NCBI GenBank assembly: GCA_903813345.2
Contig: CAIIXF020000007.1
Span: 19,021,564-19,085,563, forward strand
Length of the DNA: 64,000 nucleotides
Direction of reading: 5' to 3'
Source: Owenia fusiformis
Taxonomy: Eukaryota; Annelida; Polychaeta; Sabellida; Oweniidae
Position 1 is the stretch's first letter, and every line of letters begins with the position of its first letter. A program made the translations under genes and the position numbers. The notes beneath the pieces were generated by a model that saw only the letters and a program-made list of their open reading frames with translations, was not told the origin of the DNA and did no database searches. Positions 10,126-22,400 of the stretch are shown here, piece by piece.

Positions 10126-12949
10126 CAACATTCAATGATACAATCTCAATTCTTCATTTTAACAAATGTCACTCAATCAAATTTTCTACTTATAATTGTA
10201 TTTGAAATTCATACATGCACCCTTTAATACTTCAAAACATACTCTTTCCTTCAACAAATTTCTCCTTTTTAAAATATTTCATTTTAAAAGTTTGTAAAAA
10301 TTTTTGCAAATGTGTGAAATCCTCATAAAACCTGAACTGCAAATATGGATCAATTTAAAATTTAAAAACAACTTTGTCTCCATGGAAACAGTTCAATTTA
10401 TGACCAGTTTTAAATCACTATATTATTTTTTCAAAATATAAATCACAACAATAAACTTCTAATGATTTGTTATTTAGAAATATGTAACATTCATACATAT
10501 TCGAATGTGTCAATACAAAAATATGGCAACTCCATCCAGTAGATATAGTACATGGTAGTTCTGAGATTCTCCCTAAGTTTTAAGTATTTTTTTAAATTAC
10601 ACAGTGATGTATATCATCATCTTAAATTGTGAACTCTCCATTGTAAGTGAATGTGAACCCAGAGAATGCAACGATGCAGTGATATACAACTAAACCATTG
10701 TGCAGATCAATCATCAACCACATGAGCAAAATGATTAAACTGTTCTGTACCATGTTATTATACCAAATGAAAATGCATTTGGAAAATATTAATGATTAAC
10801 CTATAAGCATATCTATGAAATAGATATAACACATGTACATGTAATACCAGGCTGATATCACACACAAAGTATTTTCAATCTATACCCTTCTTAATAAGTA
10901 TACATAAAATTGTAAAATAGCGTGATAAACAAAGAAATAAAATTGTTCAGCACCTCTAAATATGAATCTTAAAAATTGGCTCTGGCATAAAAACTCATGA
11001 AAAACTAAAACTAAAAACAATACACTATCAGTACACGAATACTTCCTGCATTTACCCCATAACAAATAGAGAATCAGTCAACAAACCTCCAAAAAATAAT
11101 CAAATACATTTTTGACATTTAGAACAGTTCATGTTTGTTAATTATATGTAATTACTCATGTAACATCTGGTTGAATGTACTCTTCAAACACTTGAAATAA
11201 CACACTTGAATGATTTCACATGATACTAGAATGTACCAAAAAACAGACACCTTTCCATAACCTCCAAGTTCTGGTAAAATGAAGAATGCATTTGAATGAC
11301 ATAAAAATTATTTGACAATATTAACTCTTGAATATGCTCTGACAAAAACATGTGGCTCCATGCAAAATTCATGTTTGTGAAAATGATATGTACAACTATA
11401 AAATGGTATATTGACTTCAATGTTGTGAGAGAATTGTACGATTGTACACACAATACAGTTCAGTCCCGTCACAGGTATTGAATAGGGCCTTTTCACGGCA
11501 TCCTACACACAGCATATTTATTACAAAAATACAAGAAAACACCTAGTATAGTGCTCTACTATATAATATTCACATACATATAAAGTCAATTTCAGTCTAG
11601 CAATTCCTAATAATTATAACAATATGTCACCACTTTTGGTGGTGACATAATAAAATGAAAAGCGGCTTCATAAAAACAATTTTCTCAGGATTCCAAATAT
11701 CACGAGTTCCATGTTTCCATTGCATTTTATAAACAAATATCGATATTTCTAAATAGTTCATTGAAAAACTATTACACGATTTGAGTTTGCAGTTATTACT
11801 TCAATTTCTAATAATAATAACAACAATATAAATGCAAAAAACATTTACAGAACGAATTAGACAATTTGCTTGCTAGGCTGACATTGTTTTTATGAATTTG
11901 TGATGACGTATGTACAAGCTTTTGAGTAACTTTTGAGTAATGTTTGAGTACCTTCCACACATTGGATGACTAGAATATACATATTCACCCCATTTTCCTG
12001 CTGCTTTAACATGCCTCATCTTATATTACAATTAACATTTTCAAAGAATGTTTTATAGTGATGATTATATTAACATCATGGCCACAAACCTAAATATATT
12101 TGGATACTTACATATACATGTACAACTTAATAATTGCATTCAATGTAAGCAATCGTACACCTAAATAAATGTGTTTTTAACTTTTTCTTTCCCAAATGAA
12201 ATCAGCTAATCTGTTACAATGATTTCATATTATATCACACATGCGGTACATTAAGCTCTCACATATGAAATTATTTTCTAAAATTCAAATGATGAAAATG
12301 TTCACTGTAACTAAGATGCATCAGAGAGGCCTCATTGCTATGGTAACCACTATCCTCGTTAAAATGCCACAATTGTAATAGGTTTTCTCATTGCAACTTC
12401 TACATGTACAGCTTATTCTACTTGATATAGACATATGCGCGGAGATCTACTCAGCAAATACACTCATGTATATTTCTCTATATACTGTAACTTTACTTCA
12501 TTTGAGTTGTTGGCATGCTATATATAGATTATTTGCGATTCTCGATAAAACATTAATCAAAATAAAAATCTCAACGGCAAACAAGTTCACAATGTTCCCA
12601 GCTTCTCTATCAACAACACTAAAGTGTAAAAATTGAACTCCTTGAAAATTCACAAATGACGTTAAAATCTTTTTTCATTGCTTTTGAGACAGCTGTGAAA
12701 GTTGTGAAATTGTGCGCTATAATCTACTTTATGGTCCTTAATAGTCTATCACATAAAAATTAAATACATTTAATACAAACATATATATATGCATGTAAAA
12801 ATATAGCTTTTTCTAACAGTACATTGAATGATCATAAATATGTAAGCCTCCAATCTGACATAACACATACATGCAGCCTTAACATGTGGCACATACAAAC
12901 ATACATGTAGCATATCCATGTATATTGAACTGCACTCTTGACTCAACTC
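10126..12949. other. AT-rich sequence downstream of the deacetylase gene, no gene seen
   Basis: Open frames here (for example 10880-11065 and 12391-12636) are short, AT-driven and lack domains. A palindrome, TGTCACCAC TTTT GGTGGTGACA, lies at about 11626-11648; it is the 3' end of the GTCACCAC repeat family seen elsewhere in the window. Some of this stretch could be a longer deacetylase 3' UTR if a distal poly(A) site is used. Confidence 0.5.
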
Positions 12950-13369
12950 ATATTTGTATATACTACAGTATTTATTTATAATATATCAAGTTCTCTATCA
13001 TTAAAATATTCCGATTTCACCATCCAGTCATTTTAATATGTGCAACCTAAGGCGAATCATTGTCGATTTACGATAATACAACACAAGTTCAGTGTAAATT
13101 CTTATTTGGCAATGCGATCAGGATCTTTATCCAGCTCTGTTTTAATTTCATGTCATCCAATCTATGGCGCTCTTTATGTTGTAACACCTGGTGAACATTC
13201 TGCTGATTATCTAATAGGACATACACATATGACCTCTATTGCCTAAACAGGGTACTAATCTAGCAGGATCTGGCATTATGGCCTCAAGTGGTTACTATGG
13301 CAATCCAGGAGATTACTTGTTGACTGATGTTAAATCACAGCACCGTACGTCCCCAATAGATGGAGCTCT
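12950..13369 (-). other. probable 3' UTR of the class IIa HDAC gene
   Basis: The stretch follows the stop codon at 13370-13372 and is less AT-rich than what lies beyond it. It ends near an AATAAA on the minus strand (TTTATT at 12971-12976). The true cleavage site cannot be seen from DNA alone. Confidence 0.4.
12971..12976 (-). terminator. candidate poly(A) signal AATAAA for the HDAC gene
   Basis: On the minus strand this reads ...ATAAATAAATACTG..., about 395 nt after the stop. AATAAA occurs often by chance in DNA this AT-rich, so support is weak. Confidence 0.35.
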
Positions 13370-13424
13370 TCAAGACTCTTCCATTGGCTCTGAGATAGCT
13401 GGAGATAAGGACCCCTCCTCCACA
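13370..13424 (-). CDS. HDAC4: HDAC terminal coding exon (C-terminal tail, stop)
   Basis: After acceptor TTGCAG the frame reads [17 protein letters not shown] and stops (TGA, 13370-13372). The SEPMEE ending matches the conserved EPMEEE tail of vertebrate class IIa HDACs, part of the C-terminal nuclear export region. The preceding exon ends in AG, and its splice to T-GTG restores the frame. The exon is only 55 bp and easily missed. Confidence 0.85.
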
Positions 13425-16400
13425 CTGCAACATGTAAGGAAAATCGAAATAATTCCATATTTTATTAAAATCAGACTTATTTTATATAGACTGCTAATGG
13501 AAGATATTTTTGAGGAATCTTAAGTATTAAGAGCATGTTTTTTACCTAGATTGTTTAGCTGTGACCATTGATAATGAGGCAAGTGCTGTAACAGTGTCTG
13601 TTTCCTCCCGTTCACGTCTCTGGGCTTCAACATAGCAGCATGCTATAGTGGATGTGTGACGCTTTACACTGGACCAATAGTTGGCCTGGATTCTCACACA
13701 GTTTTCCATCGTCTCTATGGCATTCTTGTTAGGAAGTCGGACGAGCTCTTCCTCCTTCACTTGGGGTATCTAGAAACAGAAGATATGTTTGGACAATATG
13801 TCTAGTCTGTCTGCCTTGGGTACCTAGAAACATTAAAATTATGATATTGTAATATATAGACAGATAAAGAAAAGAATGGCAAATGAGTGATAAGAACAGG
13901 TCAATACCTTATCATTCAAATTCAGCGTATACTATCGATTACACCAATTTGATCTTAAAGAAGCTTCATATATACGTAGTAAGGTAATTAGGCTATTAAA
14001 CAAATCATCCTATTTTGTAAGTAATGTAGAATTTCAAGAGAAGGGTATTCATCTTCCGAATTTCCATATGTGAGCATTGCCTTGGGCTTTCAAAATTGGA
14101 GAAAAATGCTTCCTGTACACACGACACTTGAACGCCCATTGTAATATACACACCTCCTCTCCTAGGAGAGCTTTAACACACATCTCAGAGGCATCACATA
14201 TAGATGGCAGGTCATAGCCTCCCTCTAAGGCAAGCACCAATTTACCATCTGCTAGAGTTTGCAGCTGTTTTGTCATGTAGCCAAAACCTGCAAATAGTCA
14301 ATTTGTTATTAGAATGATAGGATATAACTGCAATTGTGCCACTGAAAACTGAATCAAGAATTTATATTGAATCCTGCCATTGAAATGGAATAAGGATAAA
14401 TAAAAATGAGCCAATCACGATTTACTTCACTTAAGTTTGGATCTTGACTAGATTGAAGGCTGAATCGTATCCTCAAACTTAAGATTGAATCATGTCATAA
14501 CTGACCGAATCTCATTACATTAAACTGAATTGTGTGACTTCTAAACCTGAAATGTGTCACTTTGAACCAAATCATGTCACAAAAGACTGAATCATGTCAC
14601 TTCAGACTGAACCATGTCTCATGACATTTCAGGCTGAATCCTGTCATTTAAGACTACATATTTTAACTCTATAACTATCACTATATGTAAACTTACAGGC
14701 TGCAGATAGATTGTAACCTCCTAATGGAGCTGGGTGACCGGCTGCAGCATCAAAACCAGCTGACACTAGCACCACTTCAGGCCCAAACTCTCGAGCTATA
14801 GGCATCACGATACTCCTGGAATAACACACATGGCAGCGTTAATTTCTATGTGATGAAATCACATAAAATAGGTGTAGATTAGGGTATGAGCAATGAAGAG
14901 GAAGTGCTGTGACTCAGTCTAACAGTCATGTATAAACTCTTTTGAAATGAAAACATTTAATTGTTTAGAAAATGTTAGTGTTTGTTAATAAGGTGTAATA
15001 AACCAAATACTTGAAATTACAAATAGGACATTATGAGGCCTTTATTCTGTATATAATCACTGATATACCTCCTACTGTGACAGATGACTTGAAAATTGGA
15101 GATGTACATAACACAGAGAGAAATGTGACTTACCGGAATGCAGCAAGGTACTCGGCATCTCCCATGGCATTTTCAGGCCCACCGGACCATGCAATATTCA
15201 CATTGTACCCCAGACCACTACTTGAGCCACAATCTTCTGGGCTACCAGTCCCAGGGAAAAAACTGCCACCCTCATAGCGATGTAAAGAGAGGTAGAGAAC
15301 ATTGGGGTCATCATAGAACTGTTGTTGGGTGGAGTTGCCATGGTGAACATCCTGCCAAACAACAACAAGGCATTAACGAAATGTCACCACAACAAAAAAA
15401 AATTTAATCAATTTGAAAAATGCCTTTTTGACCTTTTTAAACCTTAAGACCTTTCAGACCTTTTACCAGGTCAAATCTCAAATGTAAAGCCAGATTTGAA
15501 TTTCTGAGACTATTGAGTAGAGCACATCCTTTCAAACGAAAATTCTCCTAAGACAGATTCTAGAGAGATAGTGAGGGTTTTTGTGATCACTTACCCAGTC
15601 AACGATTAGCACTTTCTTAGTTTTTAATCTGAGTCGTAACTGTTTGGCGGCGATGGCAATTGAGTTAAAATAACAGAACCCCATTGGTTGATTTTCCTCT
15701 GCATGATGCCCAGGAGGCCGAACTATCGCAAAACCATTTTTGAGTTCACCGGAGCCAACAAGTAGAGACAGTTCAGTGACACATCCAGCTGCAACCCTGG
15801 CAGCCATGGCTGTGTGGTTATCGTTCCATACTGTATCTGAGTCAATGCCAACACCTCCACATTGTAGCATACAAAACCGCACATGGAGATTTTCTGGAAT
15901 CGTACGAAGAAAACCATTTGCTTGCTTATTCACTAATACACATTCTTATTTATCTCTGCATTCCAATTTGCTGGTTACATAAAATGAGATTCAGAAAATA
16001 GCATTCGTGATTGTCAACTTCTGTTGAAAAAGCTCTTGCTGTTTTTAGGAATTTTCTGACTGTACCCATGTTAAAAATTCTAATTTCTAATAATTTTGCA
16101 TATTGTTTTACATATTGTTATCACTTGTTTATTTGTTTGTTTGCCCGTTGTGAGATATACTGATAAAACCCCTATACTGTACAATATTAGTAACATATGA
16201 TAATAATCTTTCATATGATCAAAATATTGACATACATCTTAGAGATCTATAGTAGAATACATTGTGATGATATTTTACAATTGCTCACCTAAAACTTTAG
16301 GGTCTATTTTACTAACAGGGTTGGTTCCATATAGTATTGTATGAGACTCTGCATGACATGACTGAAGCTCTTCCATAGTGGCCTTGCGTGTTTTGATTTT

Positions 16401-19400
16401 CTCGCACTGATCTACAAGATGTGATTCCTGCAAACGGGCCCAAATGCTCTGCAAGCGTCCCGCATGTTCTATATGGTTATTATTATTGCCGCAGACACAC
16501 TGGTGTTTCAGCATTGCGTTATCGTATGCTATACCTGTGGTATATGTGTATGTCACTGGGGTTGTGTCCTCAGCAGTAGACTGCTGGGTCTGTGGTTGAG
16601 ACTGAGTGGACGAGGCTGTTGTAGAGAACTTAACTATAGGGCTAGAGTGTGTGCGATTGAGTGGGGGAGGATGTACATGACTTGGAACAGCCGATCGCAT
16701 ATTTTCTGTACTGTCGTGACTGTTATCATCATGCAATCTGTACTGTCGTAATAATTCTCTTTGCTGGTATAGGAATGCCTGTTGGTCTTCGTCGCGAGAG
16801 TCTGTGGATTTGGAAGGAGATTCATTTACAATCATTACATCTTCCTCTTCAAGTTTGTCTCGAGATCGGGAGATGTCCCGAGTTTCCCGCATTTCCTGTG
16901 CTAGTTTAACTTCAGTCTCTTCATCCACATTCTCCATGTGGTTCTTACTGCTAGACCTCTGCAGGACAGCCTGGCGCAGATGCTGTAATATAAAAACACA
17001 GACAATAGTAATACATAGAGCTCTTGATTTTCATTTAAAAACATTCCTGAAAATTTGAAAACAATGTACCAAATATAAAAATATAATAGGGTATTAACAT
17101 GACAAAATGCCATCACCTAGTTCAGATGTGTTTTAGAGCAATGGAGTTGATAATCCAGAGATTATCTATGATTTCAAGTAATTGTAGAACTCAACGAGAA
17201 TTGTATATTAGCAGTTGTGACACTATTCTATCATTTACCTATGAGATTTTTGATCACTATAGTACAGAACTAATAGGATCAACATCTCATAGTTTTTACC
17301 AAACCTTCTGATGCTCCTTATTAACATGGCCTAAAATATAACATGATAATTAAGTTAACCTGTTTAAGATAATGTTTCTGGTTTTCCTTAAGCAGCTGTT
17401 CCTGATGTTGCTGCTGTATAGCCAGAAGGTTCTGCTGCTGTAGCAGTGGGTGCTGCAGAGGCAGGGGAGCTGACTGGGTCCTTCCAAGAGGCCTGTGTCT
17501 GGAAGAAAACACTTCAGTAATACACATATATCTCCCTTGCATTTACGAAACTTAATTATCTTGACCATTTTAGGCAAAAAAAAAGAGAATTTTGACTGAT
17601 TGAAAACAGAACGACCTACCACCTACGTATGATTTCAATACAACAATTTATCCTATGCCAAGTAGAGTTTTAGGGAGATAAGTTGGTAAGATATATCCCG
17701 TATCCTGATTTTGAGGTTTCAATATCCAGAACCTCCATATCTCCCGCCATATCTCCCGCTTCGGTGCATATCTTCCCGCTTCGGTGCATATCTTCCCACT
17801 TCTGGTAATTTCACTGAAAACTCTACCTGGTATAGGATAAAGCAGTTATGTACGGTCGGTTTGGATATTGGGTTCATATCTCCCTCTGGATAAACCCCAT
17901 ATCCAAAACCTCCCAGTACATAACCCTTATTTATCTTACTTTTCCCAAGGCCATATTGTATAAGTATCAGCCAGGGCTAGTGGCTTGGAGCCAGTTAGAT
18001 ATATAAGATCTGGATCAGTAAATGCTCATGCTTCACCCAAAATTTATTGATAATACTCGATCAGTTGATTACCAATGAAACATCATCTTTTACTCCACTT
18101 ACCTGTGCAGTCTAGCATGTGCTACCTGGGCATCAGTAATGCCCCTGCTGCCTGCAAAGCCAGATGCCATCTTGCCTGGACTCTGAGTCTGTTCCAAGGC
18201 CTTCATTTGGGCTGATAGATAGGCTTGGTTCCCTGGTGCAGTGGGGCTAGTATGTTCTCCATCTATCACTACAAAAGTTACCAACAGTTTTAATGGGGTA
18301 GAAATTAATATTGATAATCAAGGAGTTCTTGTTCATTTTGACAGAGAAAAAATACTAAATAATCATTATCTACAATATAAAAGATTTGTGACATTTAGTC
18401 TGAATTTCCTACTACATATACATATGTTTCAGTGTTTTGAGCAAAGTGGACTGACCCAACTTTATTCCAGCATACACCTACAGCTGTAAACTTACCGGTG
18501 CTCAATGACTAACAATATAATATTGTGTTCAGTATGTAAATAATAATTATCTCTACAAAACTAGTGGTTGCATTTACTTTTTAAAGTCCATACCTGGTAA
18601 AGAGGGGAAGTAGGGCAGTGTGCTGGGCATCATGTGACCTGTCAGTGGGAGACCAAACCTTGCCGCTCCAAGTGCTCTCAATTCAGCCTCAGAATGCTCC
18701 TGAAAACAAACATATATTGAATGAAACCAATGGTGTGGAGTATGCCAATTGGTAGTGAAGAAATCAGAGGGTTTAATTGATACATTCAACTTCTTCAAAA
18801 AAAATCTCACAAGATAAAAAAATGTAAATAGAGAATTAACATTTGTGACAAAATTATCTTAAGATCGGATGATTTGGTCTTGGTATCAATATGCAATATG
18901 TCTCATGTAAAATCTATACAGGAGAGTTACTTACGGCTGTAGTGGATGAGCTGGAAGGGTTGGCAGGCCTGCCCAATGAGATGTTGGGCAGTGAGGGGGA
19001 GGCATAGAGCATGTCCCCTCCTTGGCCAACCATATTCTTCATCATCTGTAAAGGCAAGGGGCCCAGCTCCTGGAATACATAAACAGACGAGGTCATCTTA
19101 ATGGAACATGTAGCCTAATTAGATCAAATAGAACAATAAAACAGTTTCAAATGGAATATGTGACTTTTCATGTAAAAATTACCAATAAATTAATATTTCT
19201 CGAAAACCAATATGATTTATTGACAATGGTTAATTTTTTAACCATATTTTATGAGTAAATGTCAAAAGCTGTTATTCAATCCGCCAAACTAAAATGGCAG
19301 GCAAATTAAAGCAATTTACAGTACCAGGGATGAACAAAAAATGAATGTCGATATGACCTAACACGAATAGGGAGTTTTAATTTATACAACAATGTTGACG

Positions 19401-22400
19401 AAAGAACTGACTGACCAACTCATTGATGATGGCCTACCAACAAACAGATCATGGTTGATCCAATAATCTCACTGCTATGTGTGAGTCCAATCACATCTTG
19501 ACTATTTTGACTTTAGCAATACTGTATCACTACTATAAACTAAGCTGGTTAGAATAACCTGTAACACAACACTGTGTTTCTCTAAGAAAAAGAATTCAGA
19601 TACATGATTATAGGAGATGCACTGACTCAACACAAATCAAGATGTCTATTTAAAGCTTGACAAGGTTACTCTGATCGTTAGCTAGATGTTAGCAATGAAC
19701 TTGACTAGTGAATCGATTGTGACTTGTTTATAGAGCTTCACATTGGTTACGTCAATGAAACATTTAAAAATACATTCATTTAATATAATTGACCCGCATC
19801 AAGCCCTTACAAACATCTTTTCAACAATGCATTGTTGGTTGGCTTTTTATTTTATTTTGGTTTATCTGTTGATTTTTGTTCTAAATGTAGACCTTAACCT
19901 TGTCTAAGTCAATAGTGAAATATTGGTCCATGCGGGGTCCACAGCAGAGGTATACATTGTTACCTCTGGGCGAGTGAGCATTTGGATAATGTAGTAATGC
20001 TGATATAGTGATATGAGGTGGGTAGCTTTAATGCTTATCCAAAATTAGTTCGGTTGATGTCTTTTATAGCACATTCTATACACATATATCTGCTTACATG
20101 TTTATTTTGTATACATGGTTTATGTATTCAGACATCTAAATAAATAAATGTTTAAATAAATATTTAAAGTGATAGGTAAAAACCAAACCACTTCCGCTAA
20201 AACTTCCTGTCTGCCCTTACAACTCAAAGCTTTGTATGATTTCTTCAATCAATGCACCAATTATTTGCATTATTTTGATATTATATTTATTCATATAAAG
20301 TATAGTACCATTAAACAAATCTGGTTGAACCTGCAGATATGTTCTAATATGTTAAAGCTGCTACGTGACCTATTAGACACAGATGAATAGAACCACATTG
20401 ATCAATACCTAACATCTATAATAAACTACCCTTTTAAAGAGTTCTACTTCACCTACACTCTTGCATTTTAAAATACTAAACCAAAGGAACATTTTTGATC
20501 TAGCTGCATCTAATCAGACAATGTGCTGAATAGACGAGATGCGAGCAGAAATAATCTTGATTTATGTCATTAAATATTCAAAATTCAGTCAAAGTGATGT
20601 CATATTTGAAATCTAGATGTAAAAGCACATCTAGAAGAATGGTTCCGCCATACACAAAAAGTGAAATATATTTTCTTGTATTGGACAGAAAACATTTTCT
20701 GTTACTGGACATATTTTGATTTGCATAACTATTAGATACATAAGGGTTATATGAAAATTGAACCACTAAAACAGATGTAATCTAAGTTAAAGGGAACTTT
20801 CTACTATACACGCCATGCTATCTGACCCGAAGGAGCCCCCTAGTGATGAAACTACCTACTCGCATCTGCGTTATCGAAAAATCAATATTATGTTTTCTAC
20901 CATATATAAAATGCAGCATGAAAACTAAAAAAAATTATCCATAGGACAAAAATCATGTGTTATAGTTAGAGTGAAATACGACTAGCAAATTGAGAATCAG
21001 GGTAATAATCTCTCAAGGCTTCCACATCTCATAACCTTTACATCAGTGAAACAGAGCAATTTCTTATTATCTCTTTCCCAATATGAATAATTCAAAAGAA
21101 TGCTATTTTTAGAAAACGAGACATGAGTGTGAGGCTAATATCTTCATAAATGTCAAGACTTACACTAATCTAATATTTCATTTGGAAGGAAATATAAATC
21201 TTAACCTTCATAAGAGGTTTAATTCATTTAGACTCTTTCAATCAGAGATAATTCTTAAATCTAGCTACCCTGACCACAACGTTTAGTTATAACGTAACCT
21301 CTGAATGGTTAAGACAATTTTACCATTCAGTCGCCCAGCCCCTCCCTACTAATGGTAGCTATCACAGCTCAGGTCCATTTTCTTCACTGATTGTTTGTGA
21401 AATCTGGTTGGCTTGGCGAGTTCAGATGTTTCTTTTAAACTAAAATTGTGAAGAGAAAGCTATCTTTTAAGAAGCTAAGCAAAATGAATGGTGAAGGGTA
21501 TGATCTAGCCTACAGCAAATCAGATTATGGTGAATATTGTGAGAACATTCTTTCTACCTAAGTATAGCTATCATTAGTTAAAAAAAAAAAAAGTTACACT
21601 AACATACAGGTTATACCTGGCATTATTATTATCAGCATTAAAATTGCAAAATCATGTCAATCAGGGTATCTAAATATTCATTGATCACAATTTAAGTTAA
21701 TGTGCAATAGAATGTAGTGCAAATGCGTAGGCGAGAATATGTAACAATATTTCAAGATGTAACTGATATTTAATCAATGGGGAATTTTATGATTCTTTAT
21801 TCAATAGCTAAATAGATGGGGATCATTAATCGTAGATCACAGGGTGATATTTTCTATTTAGTGTTCTCAAAAATGCTTGGAAAAATAATCATCACAAATA
21901 TTGTAGAAATAACCGAAAAAATTCACAAATGTTATCCAATACATACTTCATAAATAATACTCCCTATACTAAACTAGGTTTTGATTAACCTACATTTATT
22001 TTCATTTGATTTCTGACTCACATGGAGTTATTGGTTCTTAACTCATTGCAAAAAGGTCTTTTCACATATTATATTAATGTATTTTCACAATAAATAGCAT
22101 TAATAACTTAATTATGCAGACACAAAATGAAGTTTCCTACAGGCATAAGACCGAGAAGAAGACATACACTTATTACTTATATAAGAGTATATAGAGGAAT
22201 CCTTACAAAATTCCAAACAATAGAACATTCTTTTATCCTTCGTTGCTACGGTAATAGTGACGCATTGCAAGATCCAAAAATAAATCTGTATATATCAACC
22301 TATTCTATTTATAAGGGTTCAGACAAGAAACTTATAAGCTCTGATTTAATGAAGGGATAATAATGAAAATTGTCTTATTACTTATTTTCTAAATTTAACT

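Larger units (their letters stand above)
13425..18934 (-). other. introns of the HDAC 3' half
   Basis: The introns between the exons at 13370-19069 are short (121 bp to about 1 kb). They hold a diverged roughly 20-bp tandem repeat (GACTGAATCATGTCACTTCA-like) at about 14505-14665 and a GTCACCAC-family fragment at about 15360-15545. No other gene is seen in them. Confidence 0.6.

Noticed and set aside
13239-13523. 94-codon plus-strand open frame
   Set aside because: It is antisense to the terminal HDAC exon and 3' UTR; the minus strand gives the conserved SEPMEE tail with a proper acceptor.
15011-15407. two plus-strand open frames of 88-89 codons
   Set aside because: They are the antisense shadow of the HDAC DVHHGN exon.
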